From NCBI GenBank assembly GCA_017848205.1, contig JAGDDO010000426.1, positions 1 through 5,250 on the forward strand: a stretch of DNA of 5,250 nucleotides, read 5' to 3'. Positions 1 to 5,250 of the stretch are shown here, piece by piece (the stretch's first letter is position 1; every line of letters starts with the position of its first letter). Below the pieces are notes generated by a model. The model worked only from the letters and a program-made list of their open reading frames with translations. It was not told the origin of the DNA and searched no databases. Both the position numbers and the translations under genes were made by a program. The stretch is from Oscillospiraceae bacterium (GTDB lineage Bacteria; Bacillota_A; Clostridia; Oscillospirales; Ruminococcaceae).

Positions 1-948
1 AATGACGGTGTTGTGCCGTCCGAGGAAGATTGCTTTTCATCGGTGTGCGGACAAACACTGTGCCGGTTTGCCAAGCAGGATGAGACGGTTTGCGCCATCA
101 CGGCGGCCATGCGGCAGGGAACAGGACTTCAGTTCTTTGCGGCAAAGTACAAGGAAAGATTTTTCGACGTGGGTATTGCGGAACAGCACGCAGTCACATA
201 CTGCGCCGGTCTTGCGAGTATGGGAATGGTACCTGTCTTTGCGGTTTACTCATCATTCCTTCAGCGTGCCTATGACCAGATAGTTCACGATGCAGCTCTT
301 TCAGGATGTCACATGGTCATAGGAATTGACAGAGCAGGATTTGTAGGCGAGGACGGCGAGACCCATCAGGGTGTTTTCGACGTGCCTATGCTGACATCCG
401 TTCCGGGAGTAACAATATTTTCACCTTCCGGTTATGACGAGCTTAAGTATGATCTCAGAAAAGCCGTGGGCGAACTTGACGGCCTTGTATGTCTTCGTTA
501 TCCGCGAGGAAAGGACTGCACGGAAAGAGAGACGCAGACTGAGTTTTCCGACTATTCATTCACAAAATGCGACGGTGCTGAGATCCTTCTTGTAAGCTAC
601 GGCCGAACAGTGGAAAATGTAATACGTGCTGCCGGAATACTTGAAAACATGTATTCGGTAAAGTGTGATGTGCTTAAACTTAACAGGATATGGCCGCTTG
701 ACAGTGATATGGTAAAGGAAGCTGCGGCGTACAAAAAAATCTTTTTCTTCGAGGAAGGCATGAAGAACGGCGGAATAGCCGAGCATCTTCTCAGTGCTGT
801 ATGCGGTGAAGGATTCTGCGGAAAATTCAGCATAACTGCAGTTGAAGGATTTATAAAACAGGCTTCCGTTGCGAGCCAGCTGAAAAAATACGGACTGGAT
901 ACTGATTCAGTTATCGATAAAGTTAAGGAAACACTTCAGGGAGAATGA
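1..948 (+). CDS. dxs: 1-deoxy-D-xylulose-5-phosphate synthase, C-terminal half (5' end outside window)
   Basis: Dxs is a cytoplasmic thiamine-diphosphate enzyme that condenses pyruvate with glyceraldehyde-3-phosphate to make DXP, the first step of the MEP isoprenoid pathway and a precursor for thiamine and pyridoxal. The reading frame is open from base 1, so the gene begins upstream; 315 residues are visible of a usual ~620. The transketolase pyrimidine-binding domain shows FFDVGIAEQHAV, with the catalytic glutamate at visible residue 61. It continues with DRAGFVGEDGETHQG (Arg111, His122) and RYPRGK (residues 166-171), which match the conserved substrate-binding segments of DXS. The transketolase C-terminal domain starts near residue 194 (EILLVSYG) and includes GGIAEH at 257-262. 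The protein ends in TGA at 946-948, a normal terminus. A GTG at position 13 is internal and not a start. tlyA follows 3 nt later, so the two are almost certainly cotranscribed. Family assignment is very secure from the motifs. Confidence 0.97.
   Translation, partial: NDGVVPSEEDCFSSVCGQTLCRFAKQDETVCAITAAMRQGTGLQFFAAKYKERFFDVGIAEQHAVTYCAGLASMGMVPVFAVYSSFLQRAYDQIVHDAALSGCHMVIGIDRAGFVGEDGETHQGVFDVPMLTSVPGVTIFSPSGYDELKYDLRKAVGELDGLVCLRYPRGKDCTERETQTEFSDYSFTKCDGAEILLVSYGRTVENVIRAAGILENMYSVKCDVLKLNRIWPLDSDMVKEAAAYKKIFFFEEGMKNGGIAEHLLSAVCGEGFCGKFSITAVEGFIKQASVASQLKKYGLDTDSVIDKVKETLQGE
938..944 (+). promoter_or_regulatory. Ribosome binding site of tlyA, inside the end of dxs
   Basis: The sequence AGGGAGA contains a GGGAG core at 939-943 that lies 8 nt before the ATG at 952. 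It sits within the last codons of dxs, so ribosomes finishing dxs terminate almost on top of the tlyA start. This supports the chosen tlyA start and suggests translational coupling. Confidence 0.8.
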
Positions 949-951
949 TCT

Positions 952-1755
952 ATGTCTGAAAACAGACTTGATGTTGAACTTTTTGAACGCGGCTTGTGCA
1001 AAAGCCGTGAACGTGCAAGACAGCTTATAAAAGGCGGTTTTGTAACGGTTGACGGCAGGACATGTTCCAAACCGGCATTTACAGTCACCGGGGAAAATGT
1101 ACTTGAGGTGACCGGTGAAGATCACAGCTATGTCGGCAGGGGCGGACTCAAGCTTGAAAAGGCGGTCACTGTTTTTGCCGTTGATCTTAAGGGAAGGGTC
1201 TGTCTTGACATAGGGGCCTCCACCGGAGGCTTTACGGAAGTCATGCTTTCAGGCGGTGCGTCAAAGGTGTACGCTCTTGATGTGGGTCACGGCCAGCTGG
1301 CTCCTGAGCTCGCATCTGACAGGCGTGTTGTGAACATGGAGAACACCAACATCCGTGAATCGGTAATAACTGATTTTGACAGACAGCCTGATTTCATTGC
1401 AACTGATGTTTCATTTATTTCACTTAAGCTTGTTCTTCCTAAAATAAAGGAGCTTCTTGCGGAAAACGGCGAGGCGGTCGTTCTTATCAAGCCGCAGTTC
1501 GAAGCAGGAAAATCAAATTTAAACAAAAAAGGCGTTGTGAAGGATCCGAAGGTACACAGACAGGTCATAAATGATATGACAGAGTTTGCGTCAGTATGCG
1601 GATTCTGCGTTTCGGGTATCTGTGTTTCACCGATAAAAGGCGGAACGGGCAATGCGGAATATCTTATGTATCTTAAACACAGAGACGGAAACAGTGTTCC
1701 GGTCTCATTCAGTGCAGACGAACTTGTAAGCGAGGCGTTAGGAAAAGAAAAATGA
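952..1755 (+). CDS. tlyA: TlyA-family rRNA (cytidine-2'-O)-methyltransferase / haemolysin A homologue
   Basis: This 267-residue protein matches the usual TlyA length and architecture. An N-terminal S4 RNA-binding domain (about residues 4-62, with KSRERARQLIKGG at 17-29) precedes an FtsJ/RrmJ-like Rossmann methyltransferase domain. The SAM-binding glycine-rich motif is LDIGASTGGF at 85-94, and ALDVGHGQL follows at 108-116. Residues consistent with the K-D-K-E catalytic tetrad are Lys67 (RGGLKLEKA), Asp152 (TDVSFIS), Lys180 (LIKPQFEAGK) and Glu236 (GNAEYL); this assignment is by alignment from memory. In mycobacteria TlyA 2'-O-methylates cytidines in 16S and 23S rRNA and confers capreomycin sensitivity. 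The target here is inferred, and the historical 'haemolysin' label does not establish haemolytic activity. The gene lies 3 nt after dxs and its TGA stop overlaps the nadK ATG by 4 nt, so it belongs to the same transcription unit. Confidence 0.95.
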   Translation: MSENRLDVELFERGLCKSRERARQLIKGGFVTVDGRTCSKPAFTVTGENVLEVTGEDHSYVGRGGLKLEKAVTVFAVDLKGRVCLDIGASTGGFTEVMLSGGASKVYALDVGHGQLAPELASDRRVVNMENTNIRESVITDFDRQPDFIATDVSFISLKLVLPKIKELLAENGEAVVLIKPQFEAGKSNLNKKGVVKDPKVHRQVINDMTEFASVCGFCVSGICVSPIKGGTGNAEYLMYLKHRDGNSVPVSFSADELVSEALGKEK

Positions 1756-2612
1756 AGATAGTTATTTTCCCGAATTTAAAGAAAAAGGATGCGTACAGCT
1801 GTACGCTCGATGTGTGCGGTATGCTTGGAAAACTCGGCGCTGAGATCTCCATGGACAACAAGTACCGTGAAACTTTTTCATCACTTGACAATATAGTTTA
1901 CGGTGAGTTCAGAAAACTTGCGGAAGAAGCAGATTTTGCCGTTGCCATCGGCGGAGACGGAACCATACTCAAGTGTGCTTCTGCCATGACCGGTACTGAT
2001 ACAAAGCTTCTCGGTATAAACACCGGACGTCTCGGTTTCATGGCATCGGTCGAAAAGGATAATCTTCAGCTTCTTGAAAAGCTTTTTTCCGGTGACTACA
2101 AGATCTCGGAACGCATGCTTCTTGCTGTGGAAAGCGAAGATGAAAGCGGAAAGAAGATCTACCGTGCACTGAACGATGTTGTGGTCTCGAGCCGTTATTC
2201 AAAGATAATGGAATTTGACGTTTATGTGGGCGATAACCTTATCGGAAGCTATCTCGGTGACGGTGTTGTGTTCAGCACACCGACAGGTTCAACAGCCTAT
2301 GCACTTTCAGCCGGCGGTCCGATAATCGAGCCTGAGCTTGAATGTCTCGAGATGAATCTTGTCTGTCCTCATTCACTTTTTGTCCGTCCGATGATCTTCA
2401 ATGCTGACAGTGTAATAACTCTTGTTCATCATTCACCGGAAGAAGTTCAGATAGGATATTCAGTTGACGGCAATGAGCCGGTGGTGCTTAAAAAGGAAAG
2501 CAGGCTTGTGATAAGAAAATCTGCCTGCAAGATTAAGCTTATCGACATGACCGGAATAACATTTTATGATTCACTTAACAGAAAGCTTATGAGATCGCTG
2601 AAAGGAAACTGA
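1752..2612 (+). CDS. nadK: NAD kinase (ATP/polyphosphate-NAD+ kinase)
   Basis: NadK phosphorylates the 2'-hydroxyl of NAD+ to make NADP+, the only de novo source of NADP, in the cytoplasm. The 286-residue length is typical. Diagnostic motifs are the GGDG phosphate-binding loop at 67-70 (AIGGDGTILK), the INTGRLGF segment at 89-96, the conserved Asn-Asp pair at 141-142 (ALNDVVVSS), and GDGVVFSTPTGSTAYALSAGGP at 169-190, the family signature. PHSLFVRP (206-213) and SVDGNE (237-242) complete the C-terminal beta-rich domain. The start ATG overlaps the tlyA stop as ATGA. An AGGA at 1740-1743, 8 nt upstream and inside tlyA, serves as the ribosome binding site. The stop overlaps the argR ATG by one base. 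Codons 14-19 coincide with a 16-bp perfect DNA palindrome, described separately. The identification is secure. Confidence 0.97.
   Translation: MKIVIFPNLKKKDAYSCTLDVCGMLGKLGAEISMDNKYRETFSSLDNIVYGEFRKLAEEADFAVAIGGDGTILKCASAMTGTDTKLLGINTGRLGFMASVEKDNLQLLEKLFSGDYKISERMLLAVESEDESGKKIYRALNDVVVSSRYSKIMEFDVYVGDNLIGSYLGDGVVFSTPTGSTAYALSAGGPIIEPELECLEMNLVCPHSLFVRPMIFNADSVITLVHHSPEEVQIGYSVDGNEPVVLKKESRLVIRKSACKIKLIDMTGITFYDSLNRKLMRSLKGN
1791..1806. repeat. Perfect 16-bp palindrome within the nadK 5' coding region
   Basis: GCGTACAGCTGTACGC equals its own reverse complement over all 16 bases and begins 39 nt downstream of the nadK start. It lies in codons 14-19. The symmetry stops at both ends (T opposite T). 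Nothing else shows it is a protein-binding site; it could be a coincidence of codon choice. Confidence 0.4.
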
Positions 2613-3049
2613 TGAAGAATAAAAGACAGAAGAAGATCCTTGAGATAATAGCTGCAAAAGACGTTGAGACCCAGGAAGAGCTTCAGCTCCTTCTTGCTGA
2701 GGAAGGTTTCACAGCTGCACAGCCTACAGTGTCACGCGACATTCAGGAACTCAGACTTGTGAAAGCGGTAAATGACGACGGAAAGTACAGGTACATCCAG
2801 TCGGGAAATACTGACGCAAGGTTTTCCAACCTGCTTCTTCAGACTATAATAAGCGTTGACTATGCCATGAATATGGTGGTCATAAAGTGTCACACAGGTA
2901 TGGCACAGGCGGCCTGCGCCATGATCGATTCTATGGATTATCCGCAGGTTCTCGGTACCATAGCCGGAGACGACACGATCTTCATCCTTCTCAGAAATGA
3001 GGAGAACGCAAGACAGTTCATGCAGAAGCTGAAGAAGATGACCGGCTGA
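2612..3049 (+). CDS. argR: Arginine repressor ArgR/AhrC family
   Basis: ArgR is a hexameric, arginine-responsive DNA-binding protein that represses arginine biosynthesis and often activates its catabolism. The 145-residue product has the family's two domains. The N-terminal winged helix-turn-helix (about 1-63) includes TQEELQ at 20-25 and the recognition helix region PTVSRDIQELRLVK at 38-51, with the Ser41-Arg42 pair typical of operator contacts. The C-terminal oligomerisation/arginine-binding domain (about 75-145) carries GTIAGDDTIFI at 115-125, with the Asp120-Asp121 pair that binds the arginine ligand in this family. The usual PGNA segment is replaced by HTGMAQAACAMID (94-106), probably a lineage variant. 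The ATG overlaps the nadK stop (TGATG), and AAAGGAAA at 2601-2608 supplies the ribosome binding site. No arginine biosynthesis gene or obvious ARG box is in the window, so its targets lie elsewhere. An argR-recN order is common in Firmicutes. Confidence 0.96.
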   Translation: MKNKRQKKILEIIAAKDVETQEELQLLLAEEGFTAAQPTVSRDIQELRLVKAVNDDGKYRYIQSGNTDARFSNLLLQTIISVDYAMNMVVIKCHTGMAQAACAMIDSMDYPQVLGTIAGDDTIFILLRNEENARQFMQKLKKMTG

Positions 3050-3083
3050 TATTCCAGAAAAACGCTTATGTATCCATAAATCA

Positions 3084-3148
3084 GCGTGGGGTTCCGGGCG
3101 AAGCCCGCAAATCACGCCTTCGGGAATCCGGCTTAGCCGGATTCCCGG
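3084..3148. repeat. Two-hairpin palindromic element between argR and recN (candidate REP-like repeat or RNA structure)
   Basis: This GC-rich block stands out from the AT-richer sequence on both sides in the 157-nt argR-recN gap. The left part has an outer stem GCGTG (3084-3088) with CACGC (3113-3117), enclosing an inner stem CGGGC (3095-3099) with GCCCG (3103-3107) around a GAA triloop. The right part is a much stronger perfect hairpin at 3121-3147. Neither hairpin is followed by a T-run on either strand, so an intrinsic terminator is unlikely. The compact double-hairpin layout resembles short dispersed palindromic repeats (REP/MITE-like). Only one copy is present in the window, so the repeat nature is inferred. 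An RNA regulatory structure in the recN leader is the alternative. Confidence 0.55.
3121..3147. repeat. Perfect 12-bp inverted repeat with TTA loop
   Basis: CGGGAATCCGGC (3121-3132) and GCCGGATTCCCG (3136-3147) are exact reverse complements separated by TTA. The stem would be very stable in RNA or single-stranded DNA. The sequence that follows (GTATGATCAG) has no U-tract, so this does not read as a Rho-independent terminator. It ends 2 nt before the ATG at 3150, which would leave that ATG poorly placed as a translation start. Confidence 0.85.
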
Positions 3149-3194
3149 TATGATCAGTGCCCCCAAAAAAGAGTATGAGGAAAACAAACAGAAA

Positions 3195-3200
3195 AGAGGA
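3195..3200 (+). promoter_or_regulatory. Ribosome binding site that fixes the recN start at TTG 3207
   Basis: AGAGGA ends 6 nt before the TTG at 3207, a normal spacing. The competing upstream ATG at 3150 is preceded only by the 3' arm of the hairpin (GGATTCCCGGT), with no purine-rich Shine-Dalgarno sequence. Confidence 0.75.
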
Positions 3201-3206
3201 TCTAAT

Positions 3207-4871
3207 TTGCTTAGGGAACTATACATTGAGGACCTTGCAGTTATCAAGAGTGCATCGATTCCTCTGGAAGAAAACTTCAACGCATTTACCGGTGAGACCG
3301 GTGCAGGTAAATCCATTCTTATTAACGGTATAAATGCCGTCCTTGGCCAGAGAGTGACGAAGGATATCGTCCGTACAGGAAGTGAAAAGGCTCTTATCAC
3401 AGCTCTTTTCACCAATCTTTCCGACAGTGTGAAGGCGAAGCTCGACGAGCTCGGAATAAGTTACTCTGACGATGAGATAACTGTCACCAGAGAGATACAC
3501 GCTGACGGCGGAAGCATTGCAAGAATAAACAACAGGGCAACTACAGTCTCTGTTCTCCGCGAGCTCGGTGCAGTGCTCATAAACATTCACGGTCAGCACG
3601 ACAACCAGATACTCATGGCTCCTGAACGTCACATTGCCATTCTCGACAGCTTCGGCGGTGACGACAGTTTCATTGAAGACTACAGAAAAAGCTTCCGTGA
3701 ACTTCAGCATTGCGCGAGAAAGCTTGCAGATCTTAAAAAGCTTGAACAGCAGGCGGCAGACCGTATGATATTTCTTCAGTCGGTCGTTGAGGAGATAGGT
3801 CCTCTCGAACTTGAACCCGATGAAGATATCCAGATAGAAGAAGAATACAGGATGCTGAAAAACAGCACTGACATAATCGAAGCTCTCATGTCATCGAAGG
3901 ACTGCATAAGCAGTGACGATGAATGCATTATTTCCGGACTGAATGATACGGAGGCACTTCTTGAAAGTGTTACCGATGTCTATTCTCCGGCGGCGGCACT
4001 TCTTGAAAGGATCCATTCGATAAATATCGATCTTTCTGACATTGCCTCCGAGCTTTCCCACTGCGCATCATCCCTCGAAATAGACGAAGAGACCTTCAGC
4101 AGTATTTCGGCCCGCCGTGACATCATAAGCACTCTTAAGCGCAAGTACAACAGGGGACTGAATGAAGTCATCACCATGTACGAGGAAGCTGCCGAAGAGC
4201 TTGACAGCATGGAAAACAGCTCTGAAATGATCGAAAAGCTTACGGAAGAAAGAAAGCGTCTGCTTGAAGAGACGACGGAAAAGGCGAAAAAACTTTCGGA
4301 GTACAGAAAGCGTACAGCTGAAAAATTCGTAAGCCGTGTTACCGAGGAACTGAAATTTCTCGACATGCCGAATGTAATTATTGAAGTAAAGAATGAAACC
4401 GGAAAGCTTTCCGCAAACGGAATGGATTCCGTTGAATTCCTGATCTCCGCAAACAAGGGTGAGGAACCGAAACCGATCGCAAAGATCGCATCCGGCGGTG
4501 AACTTTCACGAATCATGCTTGCCCTCAAAACAGTGCTCGCCGATCAGGATGACATACCGACACTTATCTTCGATGAGATCGACACCGGTGTAAGCGGACG
4601 TGCCGCCCAGAAGATCGGCATCAAACTTCAGGAGATAAGCGCACACCGTCAGGTGCTTTGTGTAACACATCTTTCACAGATAGCGGTAATGGCGGACAAT
4701 CACCTTCTCATTGAAAAGAAAACGAAAGACGACCGCACGGCAACCGATGTCACGAAGCTTGACAAGGCAGGCCGTATACGCGAAATAGCAAGAATAATGA
4801 GCGGTGAAAATCCAAGCGAACTGATGCTTAAAAACGCAGAAGAACTGCTTGATACAAACAGAAGAAAATGA
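3207..4871 (+). CDS. recN: DNA repair protein RecN (SMC-like ATPase), TTG start
   Basis: RecN is a cytoplasmic SMC-like ATPase that acts early in recombinational repair of double-strand breaks. From the TTG start it has 554 residues, the usual family length, and begins MLRELYIEDLAVI, exactly where RecN proteins normally begin. The N-terminal ATPase half has Walker A GETGAGKS at 29-36 and the conserved HGQHDNQ at 128-134. A long charged, Leu/Glu/Lys-rich coiled-coil region spans roughly 155-385. The C-terminal half has the ABC signature SGGELS at 429-434, Walker B LIFDEIDTG around Asp456-Glu457, and the switch histidine at 488 (VTHLSQ). An in-frame ATG at 3150 would add 19 residues (MISAPKKEYEENKQKRGSN) unlike any conserved RecN start and lacks a ribosome binding site. 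The gene sits 157 nt after argR and could be cotranscribed by readthrough. I see no LexA-type GAAC-N4-GTTC box upstream. The function is secure; the start is well supported but inferred. Confidence 0.95.
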   Translation: MLRELYIEDLAVIKSASIPLEENFNAFTGETGAGKSILINGINAVLGQRVTKDIVRTGSEKALITALFTNLSDSVKAKLDELGISYSDDEITVTREIHADGGSIARINNRATTVSVLRELGAVLINIHGQHDNQILMAPERHIAILDSFGGDDSFIEDYRKSFRELQHCARKLADLKKLEQQAADRMIFLQSVVEEIGPLELEPDEDIQIEEEYRMLKNSTDIIEALMSSKDCISSDDECIISGLNDTEALLESVTDVYSPAAALLERIHSINIDLSDIASELSHCASSLEIDEETFSSISARRDIISTLKRKYNRGLNEVITMYEEAAEELDSMENSSEMIEKLTEERKRLLEETTEKAKKLSEYRKRTAEKFVSRVTEELKFLDMPNVIIEVKNETGKLSANGMDSVEFLISANKGEEPKPIAKIASGGELSRIMLALKTVLADQDDIPTLIFDEIDTGVSGRAAQKIGIKLQEISAHRQVLCVTHLSQIAVMADNHLLIEKKTKDDRTATDVTKLDKAGRIREIARIMSGENPSELMLKNAEELLDTNRRK

Positions 4872-4874
4872 TAC

Positions 4875-4898
4875 AGTAAATAATTTTCGTTTACTTTT
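4875..4898 (+). terminator. Weak AT-rich inverted repeat with T-run after recN (possible terminator)
   Basis: AGTAAA (4875-4880) can pair with TTTACT (4890-4895) around a 9-nt loop, and the 3' arm runs into TTTT (4895-4898). The stem is only six A/T-dominated pairs, so termination would be inefficient at best. It is the only terminator-like structure in the 63-nt gap after recN. Confidence 0.2.
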
Positions 4899-4918
4899 GA
4901 TTTACAAATGGAATTATG

Positions 4919-4925
4919 AAAGGAG
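4919..4925 (+). promoter_or_regulatory. Strong ribosome binding site for the gene starting at 4935
   Basis: AAAGGAG is a near-perfect Shine-Dalgarno sequence ending 9 nt before the ATG at 4935. It shows that the open frame beginning there is a real gene even though its end is outside the window. An in-frame ATG at 4908 is followed by a stop after two codons, so it is not the start. Confidence 0.85.
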
Positions 4926-4934
4926 CAGCCTGGC

Positions 4935-5250
4935 ATGTATTATTTAATGAATAAAAACAGCCTTGTTGCTGCTTTTGAAAAGAAACCGGCAACAGCTTTC
5001 TCTGATACGGTTCTGTTTAACGAAGCTGAAAGAAAGGGAAAGCTTCCGATCGGATTTGAGGATATAAACTCATGGCTTGACAGCCGTAAATCTTCCAAAC
5101 ACAATGCACATCTTCAGAAACTTATGAGGCAGATGGGATGCGATGATAATGAAGGCTTTATCAGAACCACACATGCCGCTACCATCAACGATACTTTCTG
5201 GATGAAAACCGATAAGGAAACTCTGACCTGGGAGCAGGTATCACTTTACC
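4935..5250 (+). CDS. HipA/CtkA-like kinase-type protein, N-terminal part (3' end outside window)
   Basis: The frame is open from the ATG at 4935 to the end of the window, giving 105 residues and no stop, so the protein is truncated by the window. It begins MYYLMNKNSLVAAFE and contains KLPIGFEDINSWLDSRK, SSKHNAHLQKLMRQMGC, GFIRTTHAATINDTFWMK and LTWEQVSLY. The THA..INDTFW.K segment followed by VSLY resembles the N-terminal region of HipA/CtkA-like proteins common in gut Firmicutes and Bacteroidetes. That recognition is from memory of the family, not a search. HipA proteins are serine/threonine kinases that act as toxins in toxin-antitoxin pairs. The kinase core would lie beyond the window, so activity cannot be judged. 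The gene has its own strong ribosome binding site but no clear promoter in the 63-nt spacer after recN. No small Xre-type antitoxin gene precedes it, which argues against a classical hipBA arrangement on the upstream side. Confidence 0.6.
   Translation, partial: MYYLMNKNSLVAAFEKKPATAFSDTVLFNEAERKGKLPIGFEDINSWLDSRKSSKHNAHLQKLMRQMGCDDNEGFIRTTHAATINDTFWMKTDKETLTWEQVSLY

Noticed and set aside
733..739. Run of seven A residues in dxs as a slippage or frameshift site.
   Set aside because: The dxs frame continues normally through it to a full, typical C-terminus, and no alternative product is evident.
1216..1230. Hairpin GCCTCC-ACC-GGAGGC followed by TTT, resembling a terminator inside tlyA.
   Set aside because: It encodes the invariant glycine-rich SAM-binding motif (ASTGG) of TlyA in mid-gene. 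The structure is most simply a by-product of those codons, and the T-run is only three bases.
3121..3160. Strong hairpin after argR as a Rho-independent terminator.
   Set aside because: No U-tract follows the stem on the + strand (GTATGATCAG), and none follows on the - strand (AAGGCGTG).
3050..3206. LexA/SOS operator upstream of recN.
   Set aside because: recN is SOS-controlled in some bacteria, but no GAAC-N4-GTTC-type dyad is visible in the gap. The inverted repeats present have unrelated sequences.
2732..3415. Long open frame on the minus strand opposite argR and recN, and similar antisense frames at 3219-3710 and 3980-4528.
   Set aside because: They lie opposite well-identified genes, have no recognisable domains or ribosome binding sites, and have compositions typical of antisense shadows.
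4890..4918. Possible promoter TTTACT (4890-4895) with AATTAT (4912-4917), spacer 16, before the HipA-like gene.
   Set aside because: Each box matches consensus at only four of six bases. Transcription would start at about the Shine-Dalgarno sequence, leaving no usable leader.

Overview
The window looks like a chromosomal segment from an anaerobic Firmicute of the class Clostridia. A Ruminococcus or related Oscillospirales genome is my best guess. The reasons are the order dxs-tlyA-nadK-argR-recN (a familiar clostridial housekeeping cluster), strong AGGAG-type ribosome binding sites, moderate GC content, and the style of the encoded proteins. The genus is an inference; nothing here fixes it. 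All recognisable genes are on the + strand.

Positions 1-3049 hold four tightly packed genes. The 3' half of dxs (isoprenoid precursor synthesis) is followed after 3 nt by tlyA (rRNA 2'-O-methyltransferase/haemolysin A family). tlyA overlaps nadK (NAD kinase) by an ATGA, and nadK overlaps argR (arginine repressor) by one base in TGATG. This spacing implies one transcript with translational coupling. The products serve unrelated pathways: isoprenoids and thiamine-dependent chemistry, ribosome modification, NADP supply, and arginine control.

Positions 3050-3206 are the only notable gap inside the cluster. It holds a compact structured element (about 3084-3148) made of two adjacent hairpins, one with a perfect 12-bp stem. 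Neither hairpin has a U-tract, so it looks more like a dispersed palindromic repeat or an RNA structural element than a terminator. recN (SMC-like DNA repair ATPase) follows. Its start is best placed at a TTG at 3207 rather than the upstream ATG at 3150.

A 63-nt AT-rich spacer after recN leads to the 5' part of a gene starting at 4935 that runs off the window. Its N-terminus resembles a HipA/CtkA-like kinase-type protein of gut Firmicutes. This marks the end of the conserved cluster and possibly the start of more variable content.

Overall this is mostly an ordinary conserved region. The points worth a second look are the hairpin element between argR and recN, the non-ATG recN start, a 16-bp perfect palindrome inside nadK, and the truncated HipA-like gene. 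I see no tRNA, rRNA, CRISPR array or insertion sequence.
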